Under the pieces are notes generated by a model, which made no database searches, was not told where the DNA came from, and saw nothing but the letters and a program-made list of their open reading frames with translations. From Chrysoperla carnea (taxonomy: Eukaryota > Arthropoda > Insecta > Neuroptera > Chrysopidae), in NCBI RefSeq assembly GCF_905475395.1, contig NC_058338.1, positions 75,837,435 through 75,901,434 of the forward strand: a DNA stretch of 64,000 nt, read 5' to 3'. Both the position numbers and the translations under genes were made by a program. This document shows, one piece after another, positions 49,867 through 63,739 of this stretch. Positions within the stretch are counted from its first letter, which is position 1, and each line of letters opens with the position of its first letter.

Positions 49867-52389
49867 TATTATTAGAAGTATTGACCGTCTCTGTTAGCTA
49901 CAAAAAATTTTCCAAGTTGTGCTTAACTAATCCATACTATTAGATGACATTTTTGAACATTTTTAGTCCGCGTTTTTGCTCCAGAAAATAATTTTGAAAA
50001 CAAAACTATTTCATTCAGAATTACGTTCGCGTTCACTCCAATAGAAATACCTTAACTTTAATGACCATTGAAATCTTCTAGATTGTGTAAAAATTAATAT
50101 GGAAATAACTTTTCTAGGATTAAGAACGAGTTTCAGCAATATACACGCTATTTACAATTTTTATAATATATTATATGTAAAAATGTTTTTTTCAATTATA
50201 TTTCTCTTTAAATATTGATTAATGTAGTGTAGAGGTATATTTCTATAGTAATCTCGAATTTACCTATTTGTTAGTATCTAATATTTTCGTCAAGTATAAC
50301 AAATATCTTACACATTTAAGCATTCTGTAAAATACATCACTGTAGTGAATTTTTTTGTTCTCCGTATTCGTTGTATGCGTAGTCATGGTAGGGACAATAA
50401 AATCGATGCCAGAGCTTCCAGTGAAATTTTGGCGATAAAGGAAGCTGTTATGACTAATTTGTAATTCTTTATATGTTATTGTTATAGAATATGTCAAATT
50501 AAAATGATTGAAAAACACTAATTAATGAAACTTAAAACAAGTAACAAATTGCACAAATATTTTTTTTCAAATGTAAATTATCATATTTATTTATTTAAAT
50601 TTGTGAGACAATAATATTAAATTTTCAATGTAAGTCATAAATGCAATCCATACAATTATATAATTAAAGTAGTGTATCGTTAGCATAGAAACGCCTCCAA
50701 TAAAACTCACGCACTATGAATATGAACTTGTAGCTCGGGGAATGGGCATTTCCAAACATTTTTTAACAACCGCTAATTAATCTTTCTTGATTAATCTGAT
50801 TCGTTTTTACTACTCATGTGGCCAATGTGGAACCTTCCATTTACGAATGGCAGTATAGATATAGGAGGTTGGATAGTTTTCCATTCTCGAAAGAGTTAGA
50901 TCATCCATATGGTTTTGAAGATCATGCTTTCCCCCAACTCCACGGGGGGTAGATATATTTTGATTCTACAGTGACCAAGATCAGTATGCACCTCTAATAT
51001 GAGGTTTGCCTTCGGATATATGCTAATGAGAAAGGTTTAACTTGCAGATTTAGAGACATTTGTTTATGGCTGGTTTCAAGAAAACCTCTCTCTAGGCTAC
51101 TTTATTCTTTTCTAGTAATTTCTGACGTCTGGACCTTCGTTAGCCGCTTTGTTTCCGAAGAATCTGTATTGGGGATAAATGCATTCAGTTGTAAAATTTT
51201 GTGGTTTAAAAATTTCAAGGAATGTGAAAAATTTCCTGAAAAATAGCTAATTTTTATAGGATAATTCGACAAACGCTATTACTGACAAAACGCGAACCAC
51301 AACAAGCCGCTATCGGGAGCGTTTTTCTCAACTAAAATAGGAAAAAAGTTGAGATTGAATTTTCGATTCTCTTCTCGAATTTTAAAACATTTTACCGATT
51401 TTTAATAAAATAATCTTGTTATAAATATTTGCATTCAATAAGATTCTTGGGTAAGAAATTATTTGGCTACGGAATACTATTAAAAACGTATGTAGGTTAG
51501 AATATTCTTTATACATATCTATTACCAATGTTAGTTACGTAAATGAGTTTCTTCTTCCATGTAGATAAATTTCCCATCGCTTTCAACAAATACCATGGGG
51601 AAGTCTTTCTGAAAAGAGAGTATTGTGTAATTATTATATATACAATCATTCGATATCACTGAACTAAATATAGTTCGAAAGAAATAATATAGTAGAACAA
51701 AATTGTTCCCATTAGTAACAGTAGTTTTCATTTTTCGAAAACATCTTATGTTTTTTGACTTTGTTCTTGGATTCATATTATATCCAAGGGCCAATTACTC
51801 CATACGTGCTCTAGGCACAATGTGTAATTTTATCAACTCAACGAATTTTGTGTATGATCTGCCTACTAAATTTTGAATACAAATTTAAACATCAAAGTCT
51901 TTCGATTATTATTGATGCTTTTTAGGATATAATAGCGTAGCCCACCTAGAAATAATTAGTGTCACTAAAAAGTGATAACTTTTCAAAAAATTGCATCCCC
52001 AAAAATTTGAATTTCCTCTCCCCCGTCTTAGTATTGAAATTTTTTGTTCAATAAATTAATAACAATTTTTTTCAATAAAAAATTTTATTGTATTCAAAGT
52101 AATAAGAAAATGCAGTTGAATTGATAACTTCCTCTTTCCGTTGGTTAAAGAATAAATATCTGTAATGTGACTTTGTAACAATTTAAGCGGTTATATAATC
52201 CATGCTTATGGAGGCTGGCTAACTTGTGCCACTAATATGTGAGAAAATAACAGGAATACGAAACTATTTGTCGACTGAGGAATCAGAAATGTAATTCTAT
52301 GCTAATGTTCGATAAATCTTATATGTATAACCCGCAAATTTTCAACTCCCCATCTTTTATAGTTTTGGAAAAAATTGACACCAAAGTTT
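49867..52389. other. AT-rich intergenic stretch
   Basis: No gene or clear repeat is seen. The minus-strand frames at 50264 and 51531 have no recognisable domain. Confidence 0.4.
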
Positions 52390-52751
52390 GTCCTAATTTG
52401 CACCCTTGCGGAAAAACAATGATGTTAAAGTGTTTCAAACAAAAGTTGTCTGTTCAACTTTTGTGCTGTCCTTAATGGTTTACAAGATGGGTCCTACGAA
52501 CCCAAGACTCAATTCACTTATTTTGCACCTTTACGAACTTAGCCGAACTTGGTATCTGTTTCCGCTTTTAAGTTATCTAGATCACAGTCGGACAGACAGA
52601 CAGACAGGCCGATAACCAGAAATGGACTCTTTAGGTGATTTTATGAACACCTATACAAAAATTTTCTTCGTAGTAATAATATTTTAAGCGTTACAAACTT
52701 GAGACTAAACTTAGTTTACCTCGATATATATTACATGTATCTAGGGTATAA
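52390..52751 (-). repeat. Dispersed repeat A, copy 5
   Basis: Reverse-strand copy: CAAACAAAAGTTGTCTGTTC, TTTACAAGATGGGTCCTACG, GACAGACAGACAGAC, then AGTTTACCTCGATATATATT at the far end. The part beyond the (GGGTAAACAG)-like block is missing. Confidence 0.55.
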
Positions 52752-55004
52752 AAAGTGCTGTGGTTTATTAAGTACATAAAGACAAAGTACTTTGCCAACT
52801 AAGTTCTTTTTAGAGACACTCTCTATATTATAAAGTTTGCCAGTTCGTTACTAAACTGTACTTACTATATGTAACACAAGTAAAATACAAGCTGTACTGT
52901 TTCTACTATAATAGTTATTATTCGAGATAGATCTATATACCTATTATTTTATGTGAAGACAACGTGATGACAGATGGTATAGAGGTTGTCCTTGTTTTTC
53001 GTTACACAAAAACCACAACATTTATTCACTATACAACAGAACAGTCAGTTTAGTGTAGTATACAACCATGAGGTACTTTACTGATAAAGTTCCTATTGTG
53101 TTTACATTTCCTATAACACAAAGCTATCTACCCTGTTGGATGACAACCGAGCTTTACATTTTCACAGAAATGAAAGAAATGTGTTACATCATTATTATAT
53201 ATGTATATAGTAGAAGATATATTATATACATATATATTATTGGGTGTCCCAGAATCCAGACAGGGTTAGAAAAATTTTGTGAAGTATAACTTTTTGGCTG
53301 AAAGAAAAACTACAAAAATGGAAATATCACATATAAGTTTTACAAAACTGTTTTTATTTTGTATTTTTTCATAATAATTTGAAAGTTAAATACAATTTTA
53401 AAAAACTTTTCAAAAGAGAAACGGAAACGCCTGAAGAAAAATTTTGTTAAAACATCGTGCGACGTAATAATTATAATTATGTATGTATATTTTACACATA
53501 GGTATTGTATTTTAACATTTCTACATCATTGGCATAGCACTATGTCTAAATAACGTTTGTAATCTGTGAATTCTTTTTATATTTTATTTATTTGAATTAA
53601 TTTATATTTAATTATACATAGATTGAAAAAAAATTTCTTGGCGAACAACAACCCAACTAAAAATGATGAAACGAACTACAAACATACAGTATGTTCTGTT
53701 CACTCCAAATGACTATACTTTGAAAATAAAAACACAGCTTTGAAAATGGGTCTATGTGGCTTCTTTACGAACTGAGTCACGTTTTACGTCATTTTTGAAC
53801 GTTTTCGATTTTGACTTATCGTGTTTAGGATCAGATTTTCGTCTCAAAGGAACTCAGGAACCCCGAGACAAGTCTTCTTAGAAAGATCCAAGCTACGATG
53901 AACGAATAATGTTATTTCAAATTTTCCTCGAATGGAAACTGAGAACTGGAAGGGCAAAGCCTAGGGGTTAATAATGTGGAGAATGTTTTTGAAATAATAT
54001 ACCTACTTTATTAGTCGAAGAGGTAAGGAAATATCCATTATGATAAAGAAAAAAATGTTTCCTCTCTCTAACCTACCCGTTTTCAAAGAGATAAGAAATA
54101 TTTTAATTGATCTCTTATGTAAGAACTGCTGATTTTTAAGAAAATTCGTGTGAAGAAAATGTAAAGAAAAGTTTTTTATTTAAACACGAAATCAATGAGA
54201 ATTTTTCAAATTTCTATCACAGATTTTTTGCAAATGCCCAGTTAAAAAAGATGTATATTGCATCTTTGCAGCCTGTATATTGATGATAACCAAATAAAAA
54301 TTTAACTTAAGATATAAGCAAGACTGGAATTAACTGCGTTTTGCATGTCCAGTTTAAACAATTCAAATATTTACATTTGATTTTATTTTTTTAATCATTT
54401 TAGACAGGAATAATATGCATTAAAATGATTTTGTACCATCTTACAGAAGTAATTAAAAATTTTCGTGTTTTGCTTTGGTATGTAGAAAAACATTAAATAC
54501 AGAATTTCTATGAATTTTTCGTCAAATATGTACTGAGACACCTTATAAAGGTAACCATATTTAATACGTGTATTGTATTTGTTGAGGTATTTTACATTGT
54601 ATGATTTCTTACAGTTTTATTATTTTCATTTAGGAAAATATAATATTTTGTAGTATTTTCATAACTTTTATATTTTTTGTTCCTTTTTTTATTTTTGTTC
54701 ATACATGTCCAAATGTTCGTTGGTGAACCTTGTGGAGATGATTCAACCTATCATACATTCCATGAAGTATTGAAATTAACTTTTAAAAATATGTATTAAG
54801 CGAGTTTATTTTCAACTTGATTTTATTTACCCAGTTTTTTTTTATCTACACTGAAGAGCCAAAAAATTAGACACAAATTTTAAATAAAAATCAAAAAAAT
54901 TTTGAAATTCAATTTAATTTTTTAATTTCATTACTCACCCTTTTACAAAAACGGCTGATCTAAAACGTCATGAACTAATAATACATGTTTTAATCCCGGA
55001 ACCA
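52752..55004. other. AT-rich intergenic stretch
   Basis: No gene is recognised. The frame at 53068-53289 ends in a TA-rich tract and is not convincing. Confidence 0.4.
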
Positions 55005-55270
55005 AATAAAGAGGTGTTTAAGTTTGAACGCTAAGTGTGTCTATCTGTCTGTCTAAACGGATATCTAAACAGACGAACCGATTTGATATTTTTTTATTTC
55101 GTTTGGAAGGTAATTAAATGGGGAGTGTTCCGTACCCAGAACAACTAAAAAATAAGCGATGATCCTCAAAATCGGTTCATTTTGGAGAAGGCTCTAACGA
55201 AAAAGGTAATTTAATGTGTGTTCTTAGATACGTTTCAGGTTGAATTTAAAGGTTCCGTACCCGAAAAATA
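55005..55270 (+). repeat. Dispersed repeat B, copy 6
   Basis: It contains GTTTGAACGCTAAGTGTGTC, GTCTGTCTAAACGG, GTTTGGAAGGTAATTAAATG, GGAGTGTTCCGTACCC and a second partial unit (AAGGTAATTTAATGTGTGTT) downstream. Confidence 0.5.
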
Positions 55271-56162
55271 TCTCGGGTTACACTTGTTATCGTCTTTGTG
55301 TAAAATTAGGTACTTTTTGGAAATCATTTTGCCATGCAAAACCGGAGCCATGAAATGGAACTACCAAAATAAACTTAAACTGGGTTTAAGAAGGTGTTCA
55401 ATAAATAGATGGATATTCGAAAACCATAGTACTATACAACAATACTGATAAATGTAAGAATAAACTATCTCATACAAAATACCCACTCTTTTAATAGGAG
55501 CTAGTGATTCCACAGGTCACTGTTGTTTTTTTAAAGATTTAATCCTGCTAATAGCTGCCATACTGGCCGCTTGATGTAATTAGCGATTCTTAATAAAATA
55601 GGCTCAGAAGATTCAATAACCGTGTTTCAAAATTTTGTTTTGGCTTTACATATGCTATCAAATTTGCCATTAATGATTACGTGGCGTTAAATTTTGCTCC
55701 ATATATTTCAAATATCTTGCCTCGCTTCGATAAAACAATACATAGTTATCTTTTAAGATGCATTAGTAGGAGATAATACTTTATACCTATGGATCGTTTG
55801 AAAAATGTAAATTTGAAAATATCTGAAAAACCGTTTTGTATAATATGGTAGATTCTAAGCAGATTCAACAGATGGTAAATTAAAATTATTTTCAAACATT
55901 AAGAAGAATAAAAAGCATGCATAATAAAAATAAAACCACTTGGTCTAATGATTAAAAAAAAGTTTACATACACAGTTTAAATTAAAAATTCACAGTACAG
56001 CTTTATACTTACTCAAGTTAGTTGGAGAAATGATTAATGGTACTTCCTATGTTTTGAGTACTTTGTAATTTTTCAACTAGCATAAGACACATTTAGAATG
56101 TGGAAAATTTATTTTATATAGAATAAAAGTTACAACAGTAAGTGTTGTTGAGTAAAATTTTT
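55271..56162. other. AT-rich intergenic stretch
   Basis: No feature is recognised. Confidence 0.35.
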
Positions 56163-56695
56163 ATATTCAATATATAAAAAATATACCTAGTACATTAAGT
56201 TTAATTCCAAGTTTGTCACGCTTAGAAATATTAATGCTAAAAACTAAATTTTGAAAAAATGTTATAAAATAACCTAAATAGCCCATTTTCGTTTTGTCCG
56301 CCTGTCCATCTATTCGTTCCTGAGCACGATAACTCAAAAATTAATACAGATATAGAGTTAAAGTTCGTAAATGCACCATAGGTCAATTTGATCCGTAATA
56401 GATAAAATACGAGTTAAAATATAAAAAATAGTTTCCAATAGCAAATCTATTGATTCTAATTAATACAAAGCCCCCCATCCAATAATAAAAAAGCGGCAAT
56501 TGTTTATGGACACTTTTTTTGCTTGCAAATTCGTTTCATAACATGTAGGTTTAAGAAATGAAGAAAGAATTTCTAGAAATATATTCGAAATTTTCTGGAA
56601 ATGGTCTGATTTTATCCAATATGAATCTTTTTTTAAATATATACCCAAATAATTCAACAACTAACTCAGTTAATGGCTTATTTTCACTTGTTATT
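56163..56695 (+). repeat. Dispersed repeat A, copy 6 (with foreign middle)
   Basis: The 5' block (ACATTAAGTTTAATTCCAAG, GTCCGCCTGTCCATC) and the extreme 3' end (CAACTAACTCAGTTAATGG, TTTTCACTTGTT) are present. The usual section between is replaced by unrelated DNA (about 56440-56650). Confidence 0.5.
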
Positions 56696-57908
56696 TACTA
56701 GATTGAAACGCCTACGAAAGTGCATATCTACCGTAATGTCGTCAAGGAAAAAGAAAAAAGCCACTGGAAGATTTTTATTCTATATTTAAATATCTATAAA
56801 AAAAAAGCGCCTCATATCCTTAAGTTTAATTAACAGGAAAGAATAAATGCTAAAATTTTTAGATGAAAATTAATATAATTAAAATTAATAATAATTAAAA
56901 ATTTTGTTTTATTAAAATTCATCGAGAAATTTTCAAATTTGAAATTCTTAACGAATACCCATCTCGTAAATAGTACATTTTCTTACATTAATCCTAGGCA
57001 AGTTCGAATTTACCAAACAAATAGAGTATTTAATTGCTTAAGGCGGTAAGATTCGTAAAGGGAGGATAAATGATGGCGGAAAGTATTTATTCATGAAAAT
57101 CTCGAACTTTGCAGAAGGAAAATTAACGAAGGTCAAAAAATAGAGGTAAAATACTCATTCACAAAAAAAGGTAAACGATGATGACAAGTTTTGCCAAAAA
57201 ACATCTTCATTTATATTATTTTATTACGCGGGGCAGTAAATTTTGGCACTGCCCCCGGACGCAAAATTTCTTTATTCATGCCTGATTACCTTTAGCTTAA
57301 TCCTGTTAATTTTTCGCCTGCTTTTGGAATAGTTATCGAAATCCAAGAGTGTTACTATTATAGTATTTCGTTAACGTATTATCCTGTCGTCTCATATTTC
57401 TCAAAATACAAATGCAACATAAAGATTTTCAAAGATTTTGGTGTTTTTTTAGACCCTATATATAAATAAAATACATATAATATAAATATGATATAATATA
57501 AAGCGTCTGTTTGGTAACAAAACGAATATATGAGTAAAACCACACTTCCACATTAGAATATCAATTCATTTTAGTTCGAAATATACCAAATCTATCTATC
57601 TTCATACATGTATTCATTGTATAGATATATTGTTTATTCATTTTATATGTTCATAAATATAATACCGTTTCATTTCTCATCATATTATAAACAATATAAT
57701 ACATTGAAATAAATGACATTCAATTGAACACAAAATGTACCAGCAGCCAGCATGTCTAAATTTATAGGATGTTTTAAAACAGAACATATGACGATATAAA
57801 CGTCTTTATAGATCTTCCATATCATACTCATACAAATTGCTCTTTGTTATCATTTTTTACAAGAAATATCAATCTCTTATTTCATGAAGAAAAACGATTA
57901 TTATCTTT
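56696..57908. other. AT-rich intergenic stretch
   Basis: No gene is seen. A short GC-rich inverted repeat (GGGGCAGT / ACTGCCCC, about 57231-57256) is the only structure noted. Confidence 0.35.
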
Positions 57909-58478
57909 ATACCATGTATATGAAATATACCAAGGTATACTAAGTTTAGTCCCAAGTTTGTAAAGCTTAAAAATATTAATACTATGAACAAAAGTTTGGT
58001 ATAGGTGTTCATAAAATCACCTAATTAGTCTATTTCTGGTTGTCTGTTTGTCTGTCGCCTGGCTGTCTGTCTATCATCACGATTACTCAAAAACGAAAAG
58101 AGATATCAAGCTGAAATTTTTATAGCGTGCTTAAGGCGTAAAAAGTGAGGTCGCGTTCGTAAATGAGTAACATAGGCCAATTGAGTCTTGGGTCTGAAGG
58201 ACTAATCAGGTAAACCGTTAAAGATAGAACAAAAATTTAAATTTAAAAAATGTTCCTTATAAAACAATAAGCAACTTTTCTTTGAAACATTTTTTCGTAA
58301 ACATCACTGTTTACCCGTGAGAGCGCAAATTAGGCGCAAATTGTATAGTATGTATTACATGGGAATAGCAGTTATGTATTTGTGACATGTATGTATCTGT
58401 GATATGATAGAATAATCAACACTTGTCTATGCATGGAATTTCAACAGATAACTCAATTGTTTGTTTTCAGTTATTTTA
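57909..58478 (+). repeat. Dispersed repeat A, copy 7
   Basis: It carries all landmarks in order: TATACTAAGTTTAGTCCCAAG, GTCTGTTTGTCTGTCG microsatellite, AGGTAAACCGTTAAAGATAG, TTACCCGTGAGAGCGC, CAACAGATAACTCAATTG. Confidence 0.65.
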
Positions 58479-58979
58479 AATAAAAATTTTGAGATCAAAT
58501 AAAAATACTTGTCGTCAATCACTAATAATAAAATTTTTTTTTTTTATTTTAATTATTATAATATAGTATGTACTACCAAAAACCTAATATAAATTCAATT
58601 AATAAAATAATTTAATGGATTGTTTTTCATTTCAACATAATACTTATTATTTACTTTATAAGTATAAGTAATTAATTTTCTTAAAATATAAAAATATTTG
58701 TTCTTTATTTTATCGCATATATAAAAATGTCACTAGGGTCACTATGGTTCTAGTTTTACCATAAGTCTTGAAGACCAGGACAATGTTTTAGTTATAATCA
58801 TGTAAAGTTTTTTTTTAAATAAAAAAAATTCTCGGTGCTAAATATTTAATATTTATCCAGAGTATTAAAATATAATTACATTTTTATTATGGAAGCACAA
58901 AGAAATGTTATAAATAATATATTATGCAGGAATTACAATTTATCTATGGTAGATAAGGTAGATCAGATTTTCATAAAAA
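58479..58979. other. AT-rich stretch, nothing recognised
   Basis: No feature is seen apart from homopolymer runs. Confidence 0.35.
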
Positions 58980-59250
58980 GCAAGTGAAAACAAACAATTG
59001 ACTGAGTTAATTGTTGAAATACCATGTATAGACAGTGTTGATGACGAAGTCATTTGTTTTTTGACGTCACACAAATAAAAAAAGATATCTACTTTTAAAT
59101 GGCCACACACATATAACTGGTTTTCTCATATTAATACATACTATAAAATTTGCACCTAATTAGCGCCCTCGTGGGTAAACAGTGATGTTAACAAAAAAAT
59201 GTTTCAGACAAAAGTTGTTTATTTTTTCATGAGGAACATATTACCGTTGC
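58980..59250 (-). repeat. Dispersed repeat A, copy 8 (partial)
   Basis: Reverse-strand end fragment: CAAGTGAAAACAAACAATTG, ACTGAGTTAATTGTTGAAAT, GCGCCCTCGTGGGTAAACAG. It stops before the GTCY tract. Confidence 0.6.
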
Positions 59251-59724
59251 AAATCTTAAAGCTACAACAACTTATACAATTGTTTATTTTTAATTTTCTT
59301 AAACGTCAAAAAAGTTGTACTTTACAATACATTAATTTTTTTAAGTTAACCAATAGTACATGATTTTTCATGCATTTTTGGAAGGAAATTATCATAAACA
59401 AAGTATTAAAACTTTTTTGACGTGATCTACTTAAGTATGTACGTATGTATATAAGAAGGGCTCCACGTAGCCAAAAAATTATTTAGTGTGTCAATCTATA
59501 AATCTTAATATGACGACGCAAAAAGACCTAGTTCAGCGTTAAATTAAAATTATAAATAATGGGGCTAGACTTCCGGGAGCTAGAGTTATTTTTAAGAATA
59601 TTTTTTAAAAATTAAGAAAAATTTCATAAATATTAATAGTTAATGAAATAAATATTGACAAAAAACAAAATACCTTTCTTTTTCATCTTTAATTGTTTAT
59701 AACTTTTTTAACTTTTGCCATTTT
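59251..59724. other. AT-rich stretch, nothing recognised
   Basis: No feature is seen. Confidence 0.35.
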
Positions 59725-59870
59725 TATGTGAAGAAAAACGCTTCTGGCACGTTTTTCTAGACATCATTCCGAATCCAACGAGTTATCGCACATATTTTTA
59801 CGACCATTATTTCTATATTACACCAATTTGAAGTTGTTGACCAGACTAATACAATAATTGTTAATTTTTT
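59725..59870. repeat. Dispersed repeat F, copy 2
   Basis: This is the same-orientation match to positions 1-140 (AAAAACGCTTCTGGCACG, TTCTAGACATCATTCCGAAT). It lies directly next to SINE S3. Confidence 0.5.
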
Positions 59871-59881
59871 CAGTACTTTGT

Positions 59882-60168
59882 CGTCCTATTAGCTCAGTTG
59901 GTTAAGGCGTAACCAATTCCGTTCGCGGTATGCTTAGGGGGGCGGGTTCGATTCGCGCCGTCGCAACAAAAATAATTTAAGTAACAGATGTGATGGGCTG
60001 ATGTAGTGCATGGTATAAACATGAAGGAGTTGCACTCAGCCTCTGAAATTGAGGAGCTGATAAATGAAATTATCAGCGGAAAGGTGGTAAAACACATATA
60101 TGGTATCACATTGGGCTCTATAGCCTAAGTGTGTCCTTCGTGGACAGCCAATATAACCTAATCTAACC
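59882..60168 (+). repeat. SINE copy S3 (most complete), tRNA-derived
   Basis: The head (about 59885-59967) has an A box (TAGCTCAGTTGG, about 59889) and a B box (GGTTCGATTC, 59945-59954) spaced as in a tRNA. The body shared with S1 and S2 follows, then a tail ending AACCTAATCTAACCTATC. The acceptor stem is not intact, so this is a SINE and not a functional tRNA gene. Confidence 0.75.
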
Positions 60169-60827
60169 TATCAGTATCAATTTTCATTAATATAACTCGT
60201 TATTGAACGTTTGCATGTAGAAAACGGTGAGATTTAGGGACACGAACAAAAATGCTTAGAATGGTTCATAATCTGTCATTAAATGGTATTTTTTTTGATT
60301 TTCATGATTTTTTTACTATTCTTGTAAGTACCCGCGTAAAAAAGACCAAAGTTTCTGATCAAACTGTCTACATCCGTAAATGGTTAGTTTGCGCCCAGAC
60401 CCATAGAAAACGGAAGTGTACTTTTAAATTCTGAAATTTTGGTCATTTGAGTATATTATGTTCAAATTTAGTTTAAAAGTAAAGTACTAGATGGTGACTG
60501 CATACATACATACAAACATTTTCACATCGTCATTGGTGGTTGATGGTTGGTGGTGGACTTGTCATCAAATAAGTAATAGTAATACTAACAGCTATATATA
60601 ACATAACACGCTGTTTCACCAAAGTAAAATGCTCCATCATCATTATACGAGTAGCTTGTTGCTTAGTGTAATATCGTATGTATCAGAATATTAAAAACAT
60701 AATTCGTTATTTGAAAAATTAATGGGCAGCGAGCAGCTTCCAAATTTTTAGAGCCTTTTCATCAAGTCATCGATAAAACAATTGTTTCCAGAGTTATTCG
60801 ATGTTCTGAACATATTATACTTAAGGA
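60169..60827. other. AT-rich stretch, nothing recognised
   Basis: No gene is seen; there is a short (CATA)n run near 60502-60513. Confidence 0.35.
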
Positions 60828-61376
60828 TGTACGAGCACTAGGGCAATTTTGGATAAACGACTTGATTTGTATTTTATATGTAGTTGGACTAAGTACAAAT
60901 CAATTCTGAAAATTTTAGGCGGTTGCCCGATAGTTAATAATAGTTAATAAATAAATAAATTACTTCAAAAATAGGCATATTTAACATTGGTCTTTATGGA
61001 AAACGGTAGATGGATTATATGTTTCCATAGATTTCTCCAAAACTCGTCGGTGGAAATTATTAAAAAAAAAATTAAATTAAAGTTTTAACCTTGATAAATT
61101 ATTGGAAACAAAAAGCCGTTGTGCCCGAATAATTGAAGATGTATGAGCACGGTAATGAGGACACAAATATAAAAAATTTTTCAATTTTGATGGTGAACTA
61201 TTTTATAACTTGGCAATTCAAGACGAAAAGAAAGAATAAAATTGTTTGATATTTGGTGTAATTTTCAAAATTACGGAAAATGAAAATTTCGTTTAATATT
61301 TAGCTTTCAATATTTCGAAAACCAAGGCAGATATTAAAAAATTTTATTCTTATTTTTCGTCTACATTCATGAAATT
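60828..61376 (+). repeat. Dispersed repeat E, copy 2
   Basis: This is the inverse-orientation match to 14158-14665. Shared blocks include AGGGCAATTTTGGATAAA, AACGGTAGATGGAT, GATGTATGAGCACGGTAATG and TTTCGAAAACCAAGGCAGAT. It is about 550 bp and non-coding. Confidence 0.55.
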
Positions 61377-61481
61377 GAACACCTATACCAAAATTTTGTT
61401 CGTAGGATCAGTATTTTTAAGCGTTAGAAACTTTTGATTAAAATTATTACACCATGATATATTTCATTTATACATGGTATA
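61377..61481 (-). repeat. Dispersed repeat A, copy 9 (fragment)
   Basis: It contains ACACCTATACCAAAATTTTG, TTTTTAAGCGTTAGAAACTT and ends ATTTATACATGGTATA. It abuts repeat E copy 2. Confidence 0.5.
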
Positions 61482-62555
61482 ATAGTATAATAGAGCGACG
61501 TACTTATAATTAAAGAATATTCGTATGTAATGTAAGCTGCAGTGTTCTTTTCAGCCGGTGTAGTTTATGCTATTAATTAAACGTTTTTGCATCAAGGTTT
61601 ATTTTAGGGTTTCACTTTCAATATTTTATTTCACGGAAGAATGTCTGCAGCACAACTTGTACTGCATATATACGTATTTTTTCTGAAATAGAGTGATAGA
61701 TTTTACTTCTATTAAACCCAAATGCCAAGGGTAAATTTTCTAGACCTTGCAAATCTCTAAAAAAATATTTAACTTCTATGTTATTGACTTCCTTGGAAAT
61801 TTGATGAACGCTACCGGTTGGTTGAAACAATGTGTGATCTAGAAGTCAAACGTATTGCATTGAACGAATTAGTTTACCTAAAATAAATACAATTCATAGA
61901 TTCTACTCATCATCTTTAAGAATTTCGTAAAATACGGTAGTGGCCTGGTGTCGAATTTGCCATATTCCGCATAAAAATGTTAAACTAGACTTGATACCAT
62001 ATCAAAATTTGAAATTAAAACTAAAATTGAACAAAACATAAAAAAGTTATAAACATTCAAAGATTGTTGCCCATCTCCTTTTAGCAAAATAAAGTTTTAT
62101 ATGTATTTTACATGTATCTCTATGGTGATATCGGATAATGACGTCAATAATCCATATCTTCTTCTTTGTTTATTTAGGAATTTTAAACGTTCATATTTTG
62201 CGAACTTTCTAAAGATTTTCATAAACTAACTCTACTTTTCTGCCGGTGCGGTGAAAAATCTTCACCTGAAGACAAAATTTAGTCAAGGTTCCTATTGGTG
62301 TTGATCCCATCATAGAAACTTCTAGCAAAATCTAATTGGAGGTACAAAATTGATTTTTCAAAATATGCATGGCTTTGATTCCGAAAAAAGTAAAGGCCAT
62401 ACATATTAAACAAATACTTTTTACATTACAAATTGGTTAACTTCAGTAACGTAAGGGATGAACATACTAACAAAATTAAGTTTATGTCTATTCCTGATAG
62501 AAAAATGAAATGACCACTGGAACTGATTGCTTTCTGAATTGAATAATTGATTAAC
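61482..62555. other. AT-rich stretch, nothing recognised
   Basis: No gene or repeat is identified; the small minus-strand frame at 61618 has no recognisable domain. Confidence 0.35.
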
Positions 62556-63058
62556 AGCCAGACCAAAAAAAATTCGTTGAATCTACTAAAGCTGGTAATT
62601 TGTGCATTGGTTACAGTAGTTGTGTACACATACATACTGCGGTCAGACAAGCGAACGATATAACAAGGGTCAGATATATGATATCGAAACGGTTAAGCTT
62701 TACGTGGTACTTAAATGGATTTACTAAAGCTGAAAATTCATTTAAATACCACGGAAATCATAAATGAATCTGATGTATTAATTGTTTTATAAGGGCTGAC
62801 TGAACAGTCATGTTCTAACACCTAACTGGGTGGCAATCATAACTGTTATTTATATGCAATATAAAATCTGTGTAACAATTTTCAGCTTTAGTAAATTCAT
62901 TTTAGTAACACGTAAAACTTAGCCGTTTCGATAGCATATATCTGACCCCTGTTCTATCGTTTGCTTTACTGATCGCAGTATGTGTGTGTACACAACAGTA
63001 TACCTAAACTTCAAACGATCAGCTTTAGTAAATTCAACTAATTTTTTTGGCCTGGCTC
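62556..63058. repeat. Long palindrome P5
   Basis: Arms of about 185 bp pair (62556-62740 and 62872-63058) around a loop of about 130 bp. Examples are GGGTCAGATATATGATATCG at 62669 against CGATAGCATATATCTGACCC near 62928, and TACTAAAGCTGAAAATT against AATTTTCAGCTTTAGTA. No TA duplication is evident. It is non-coding. Confidence 0.65.
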
Positions 63059-63739
63059 TTCCATTATAAGCTTTTAACAACCATAAAAATTTAATTTTTA
63101 AATCAAGAATTCCATTTTTCATTTTCCTTAAAATTATTATCCCTAATTCATTCTGTACAACATATTTTTTCTTCTACTCTGAGATGATACTGATAATAAT
63201 GGTGATGATATTTTCTCTTGTCTCCCACATTTAACTCATACTAATATTTTATAACAGAGTTGGATATTCAGTTATATTTCTAGGAGAAGTAAGAGATCCA
63301 TTCACTCATTTATTCATAAAATATACTAACTATTGTTTTTATCATTTAATGTAGTAGGTATACTAACGTTTGTCTATTGTAGTTGTAGAGAGATGTATGT
63401 TTTGTGTTAAAATACAAAAACCACACCACTAACTACATATCAACAATATAATGCCTACAATATTACCTACGACATGTCTTCTGTAGTCTACGTTTTCCTC
63501 TACGTTCTATCTCTATTATTATAAATCAAGGGCCAAGCGTATCATTGGACATTGATTTCAGACGGGTGGAAAAAAATTGAGTTATAGAGTTCGTGTTTAA
63601 ATTTTTTTTCCTCTGATTGGTAAAAGTGAATATAAAATATCTTAAAAAGAACATCACGCTTTTTTAAGATAAATATTTTTTTGAACTTATAGAAATTATT
63701 TTTTAAATTTTAGTTAATTACAAAAGCGTGTTCTTTTAG
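63059..63739. other. AT-rich stretch, nothing recognised
   Basis: No feature is seen. Confidence 0.35.

Noticed and set aside
52406..52615. 69-codon frame ending in TDRQTGR
   Set aside because: The sequence is the reverse strand of repeat A copy 5 including its GTCY tract, not a gene.
59885..59967. tRNA gene
   Set aside because: A and B boxes are present, but the acceptor and anticodon arms do not fold properly, and the same head is fused to a SINE body in another copy. It is a SINE.
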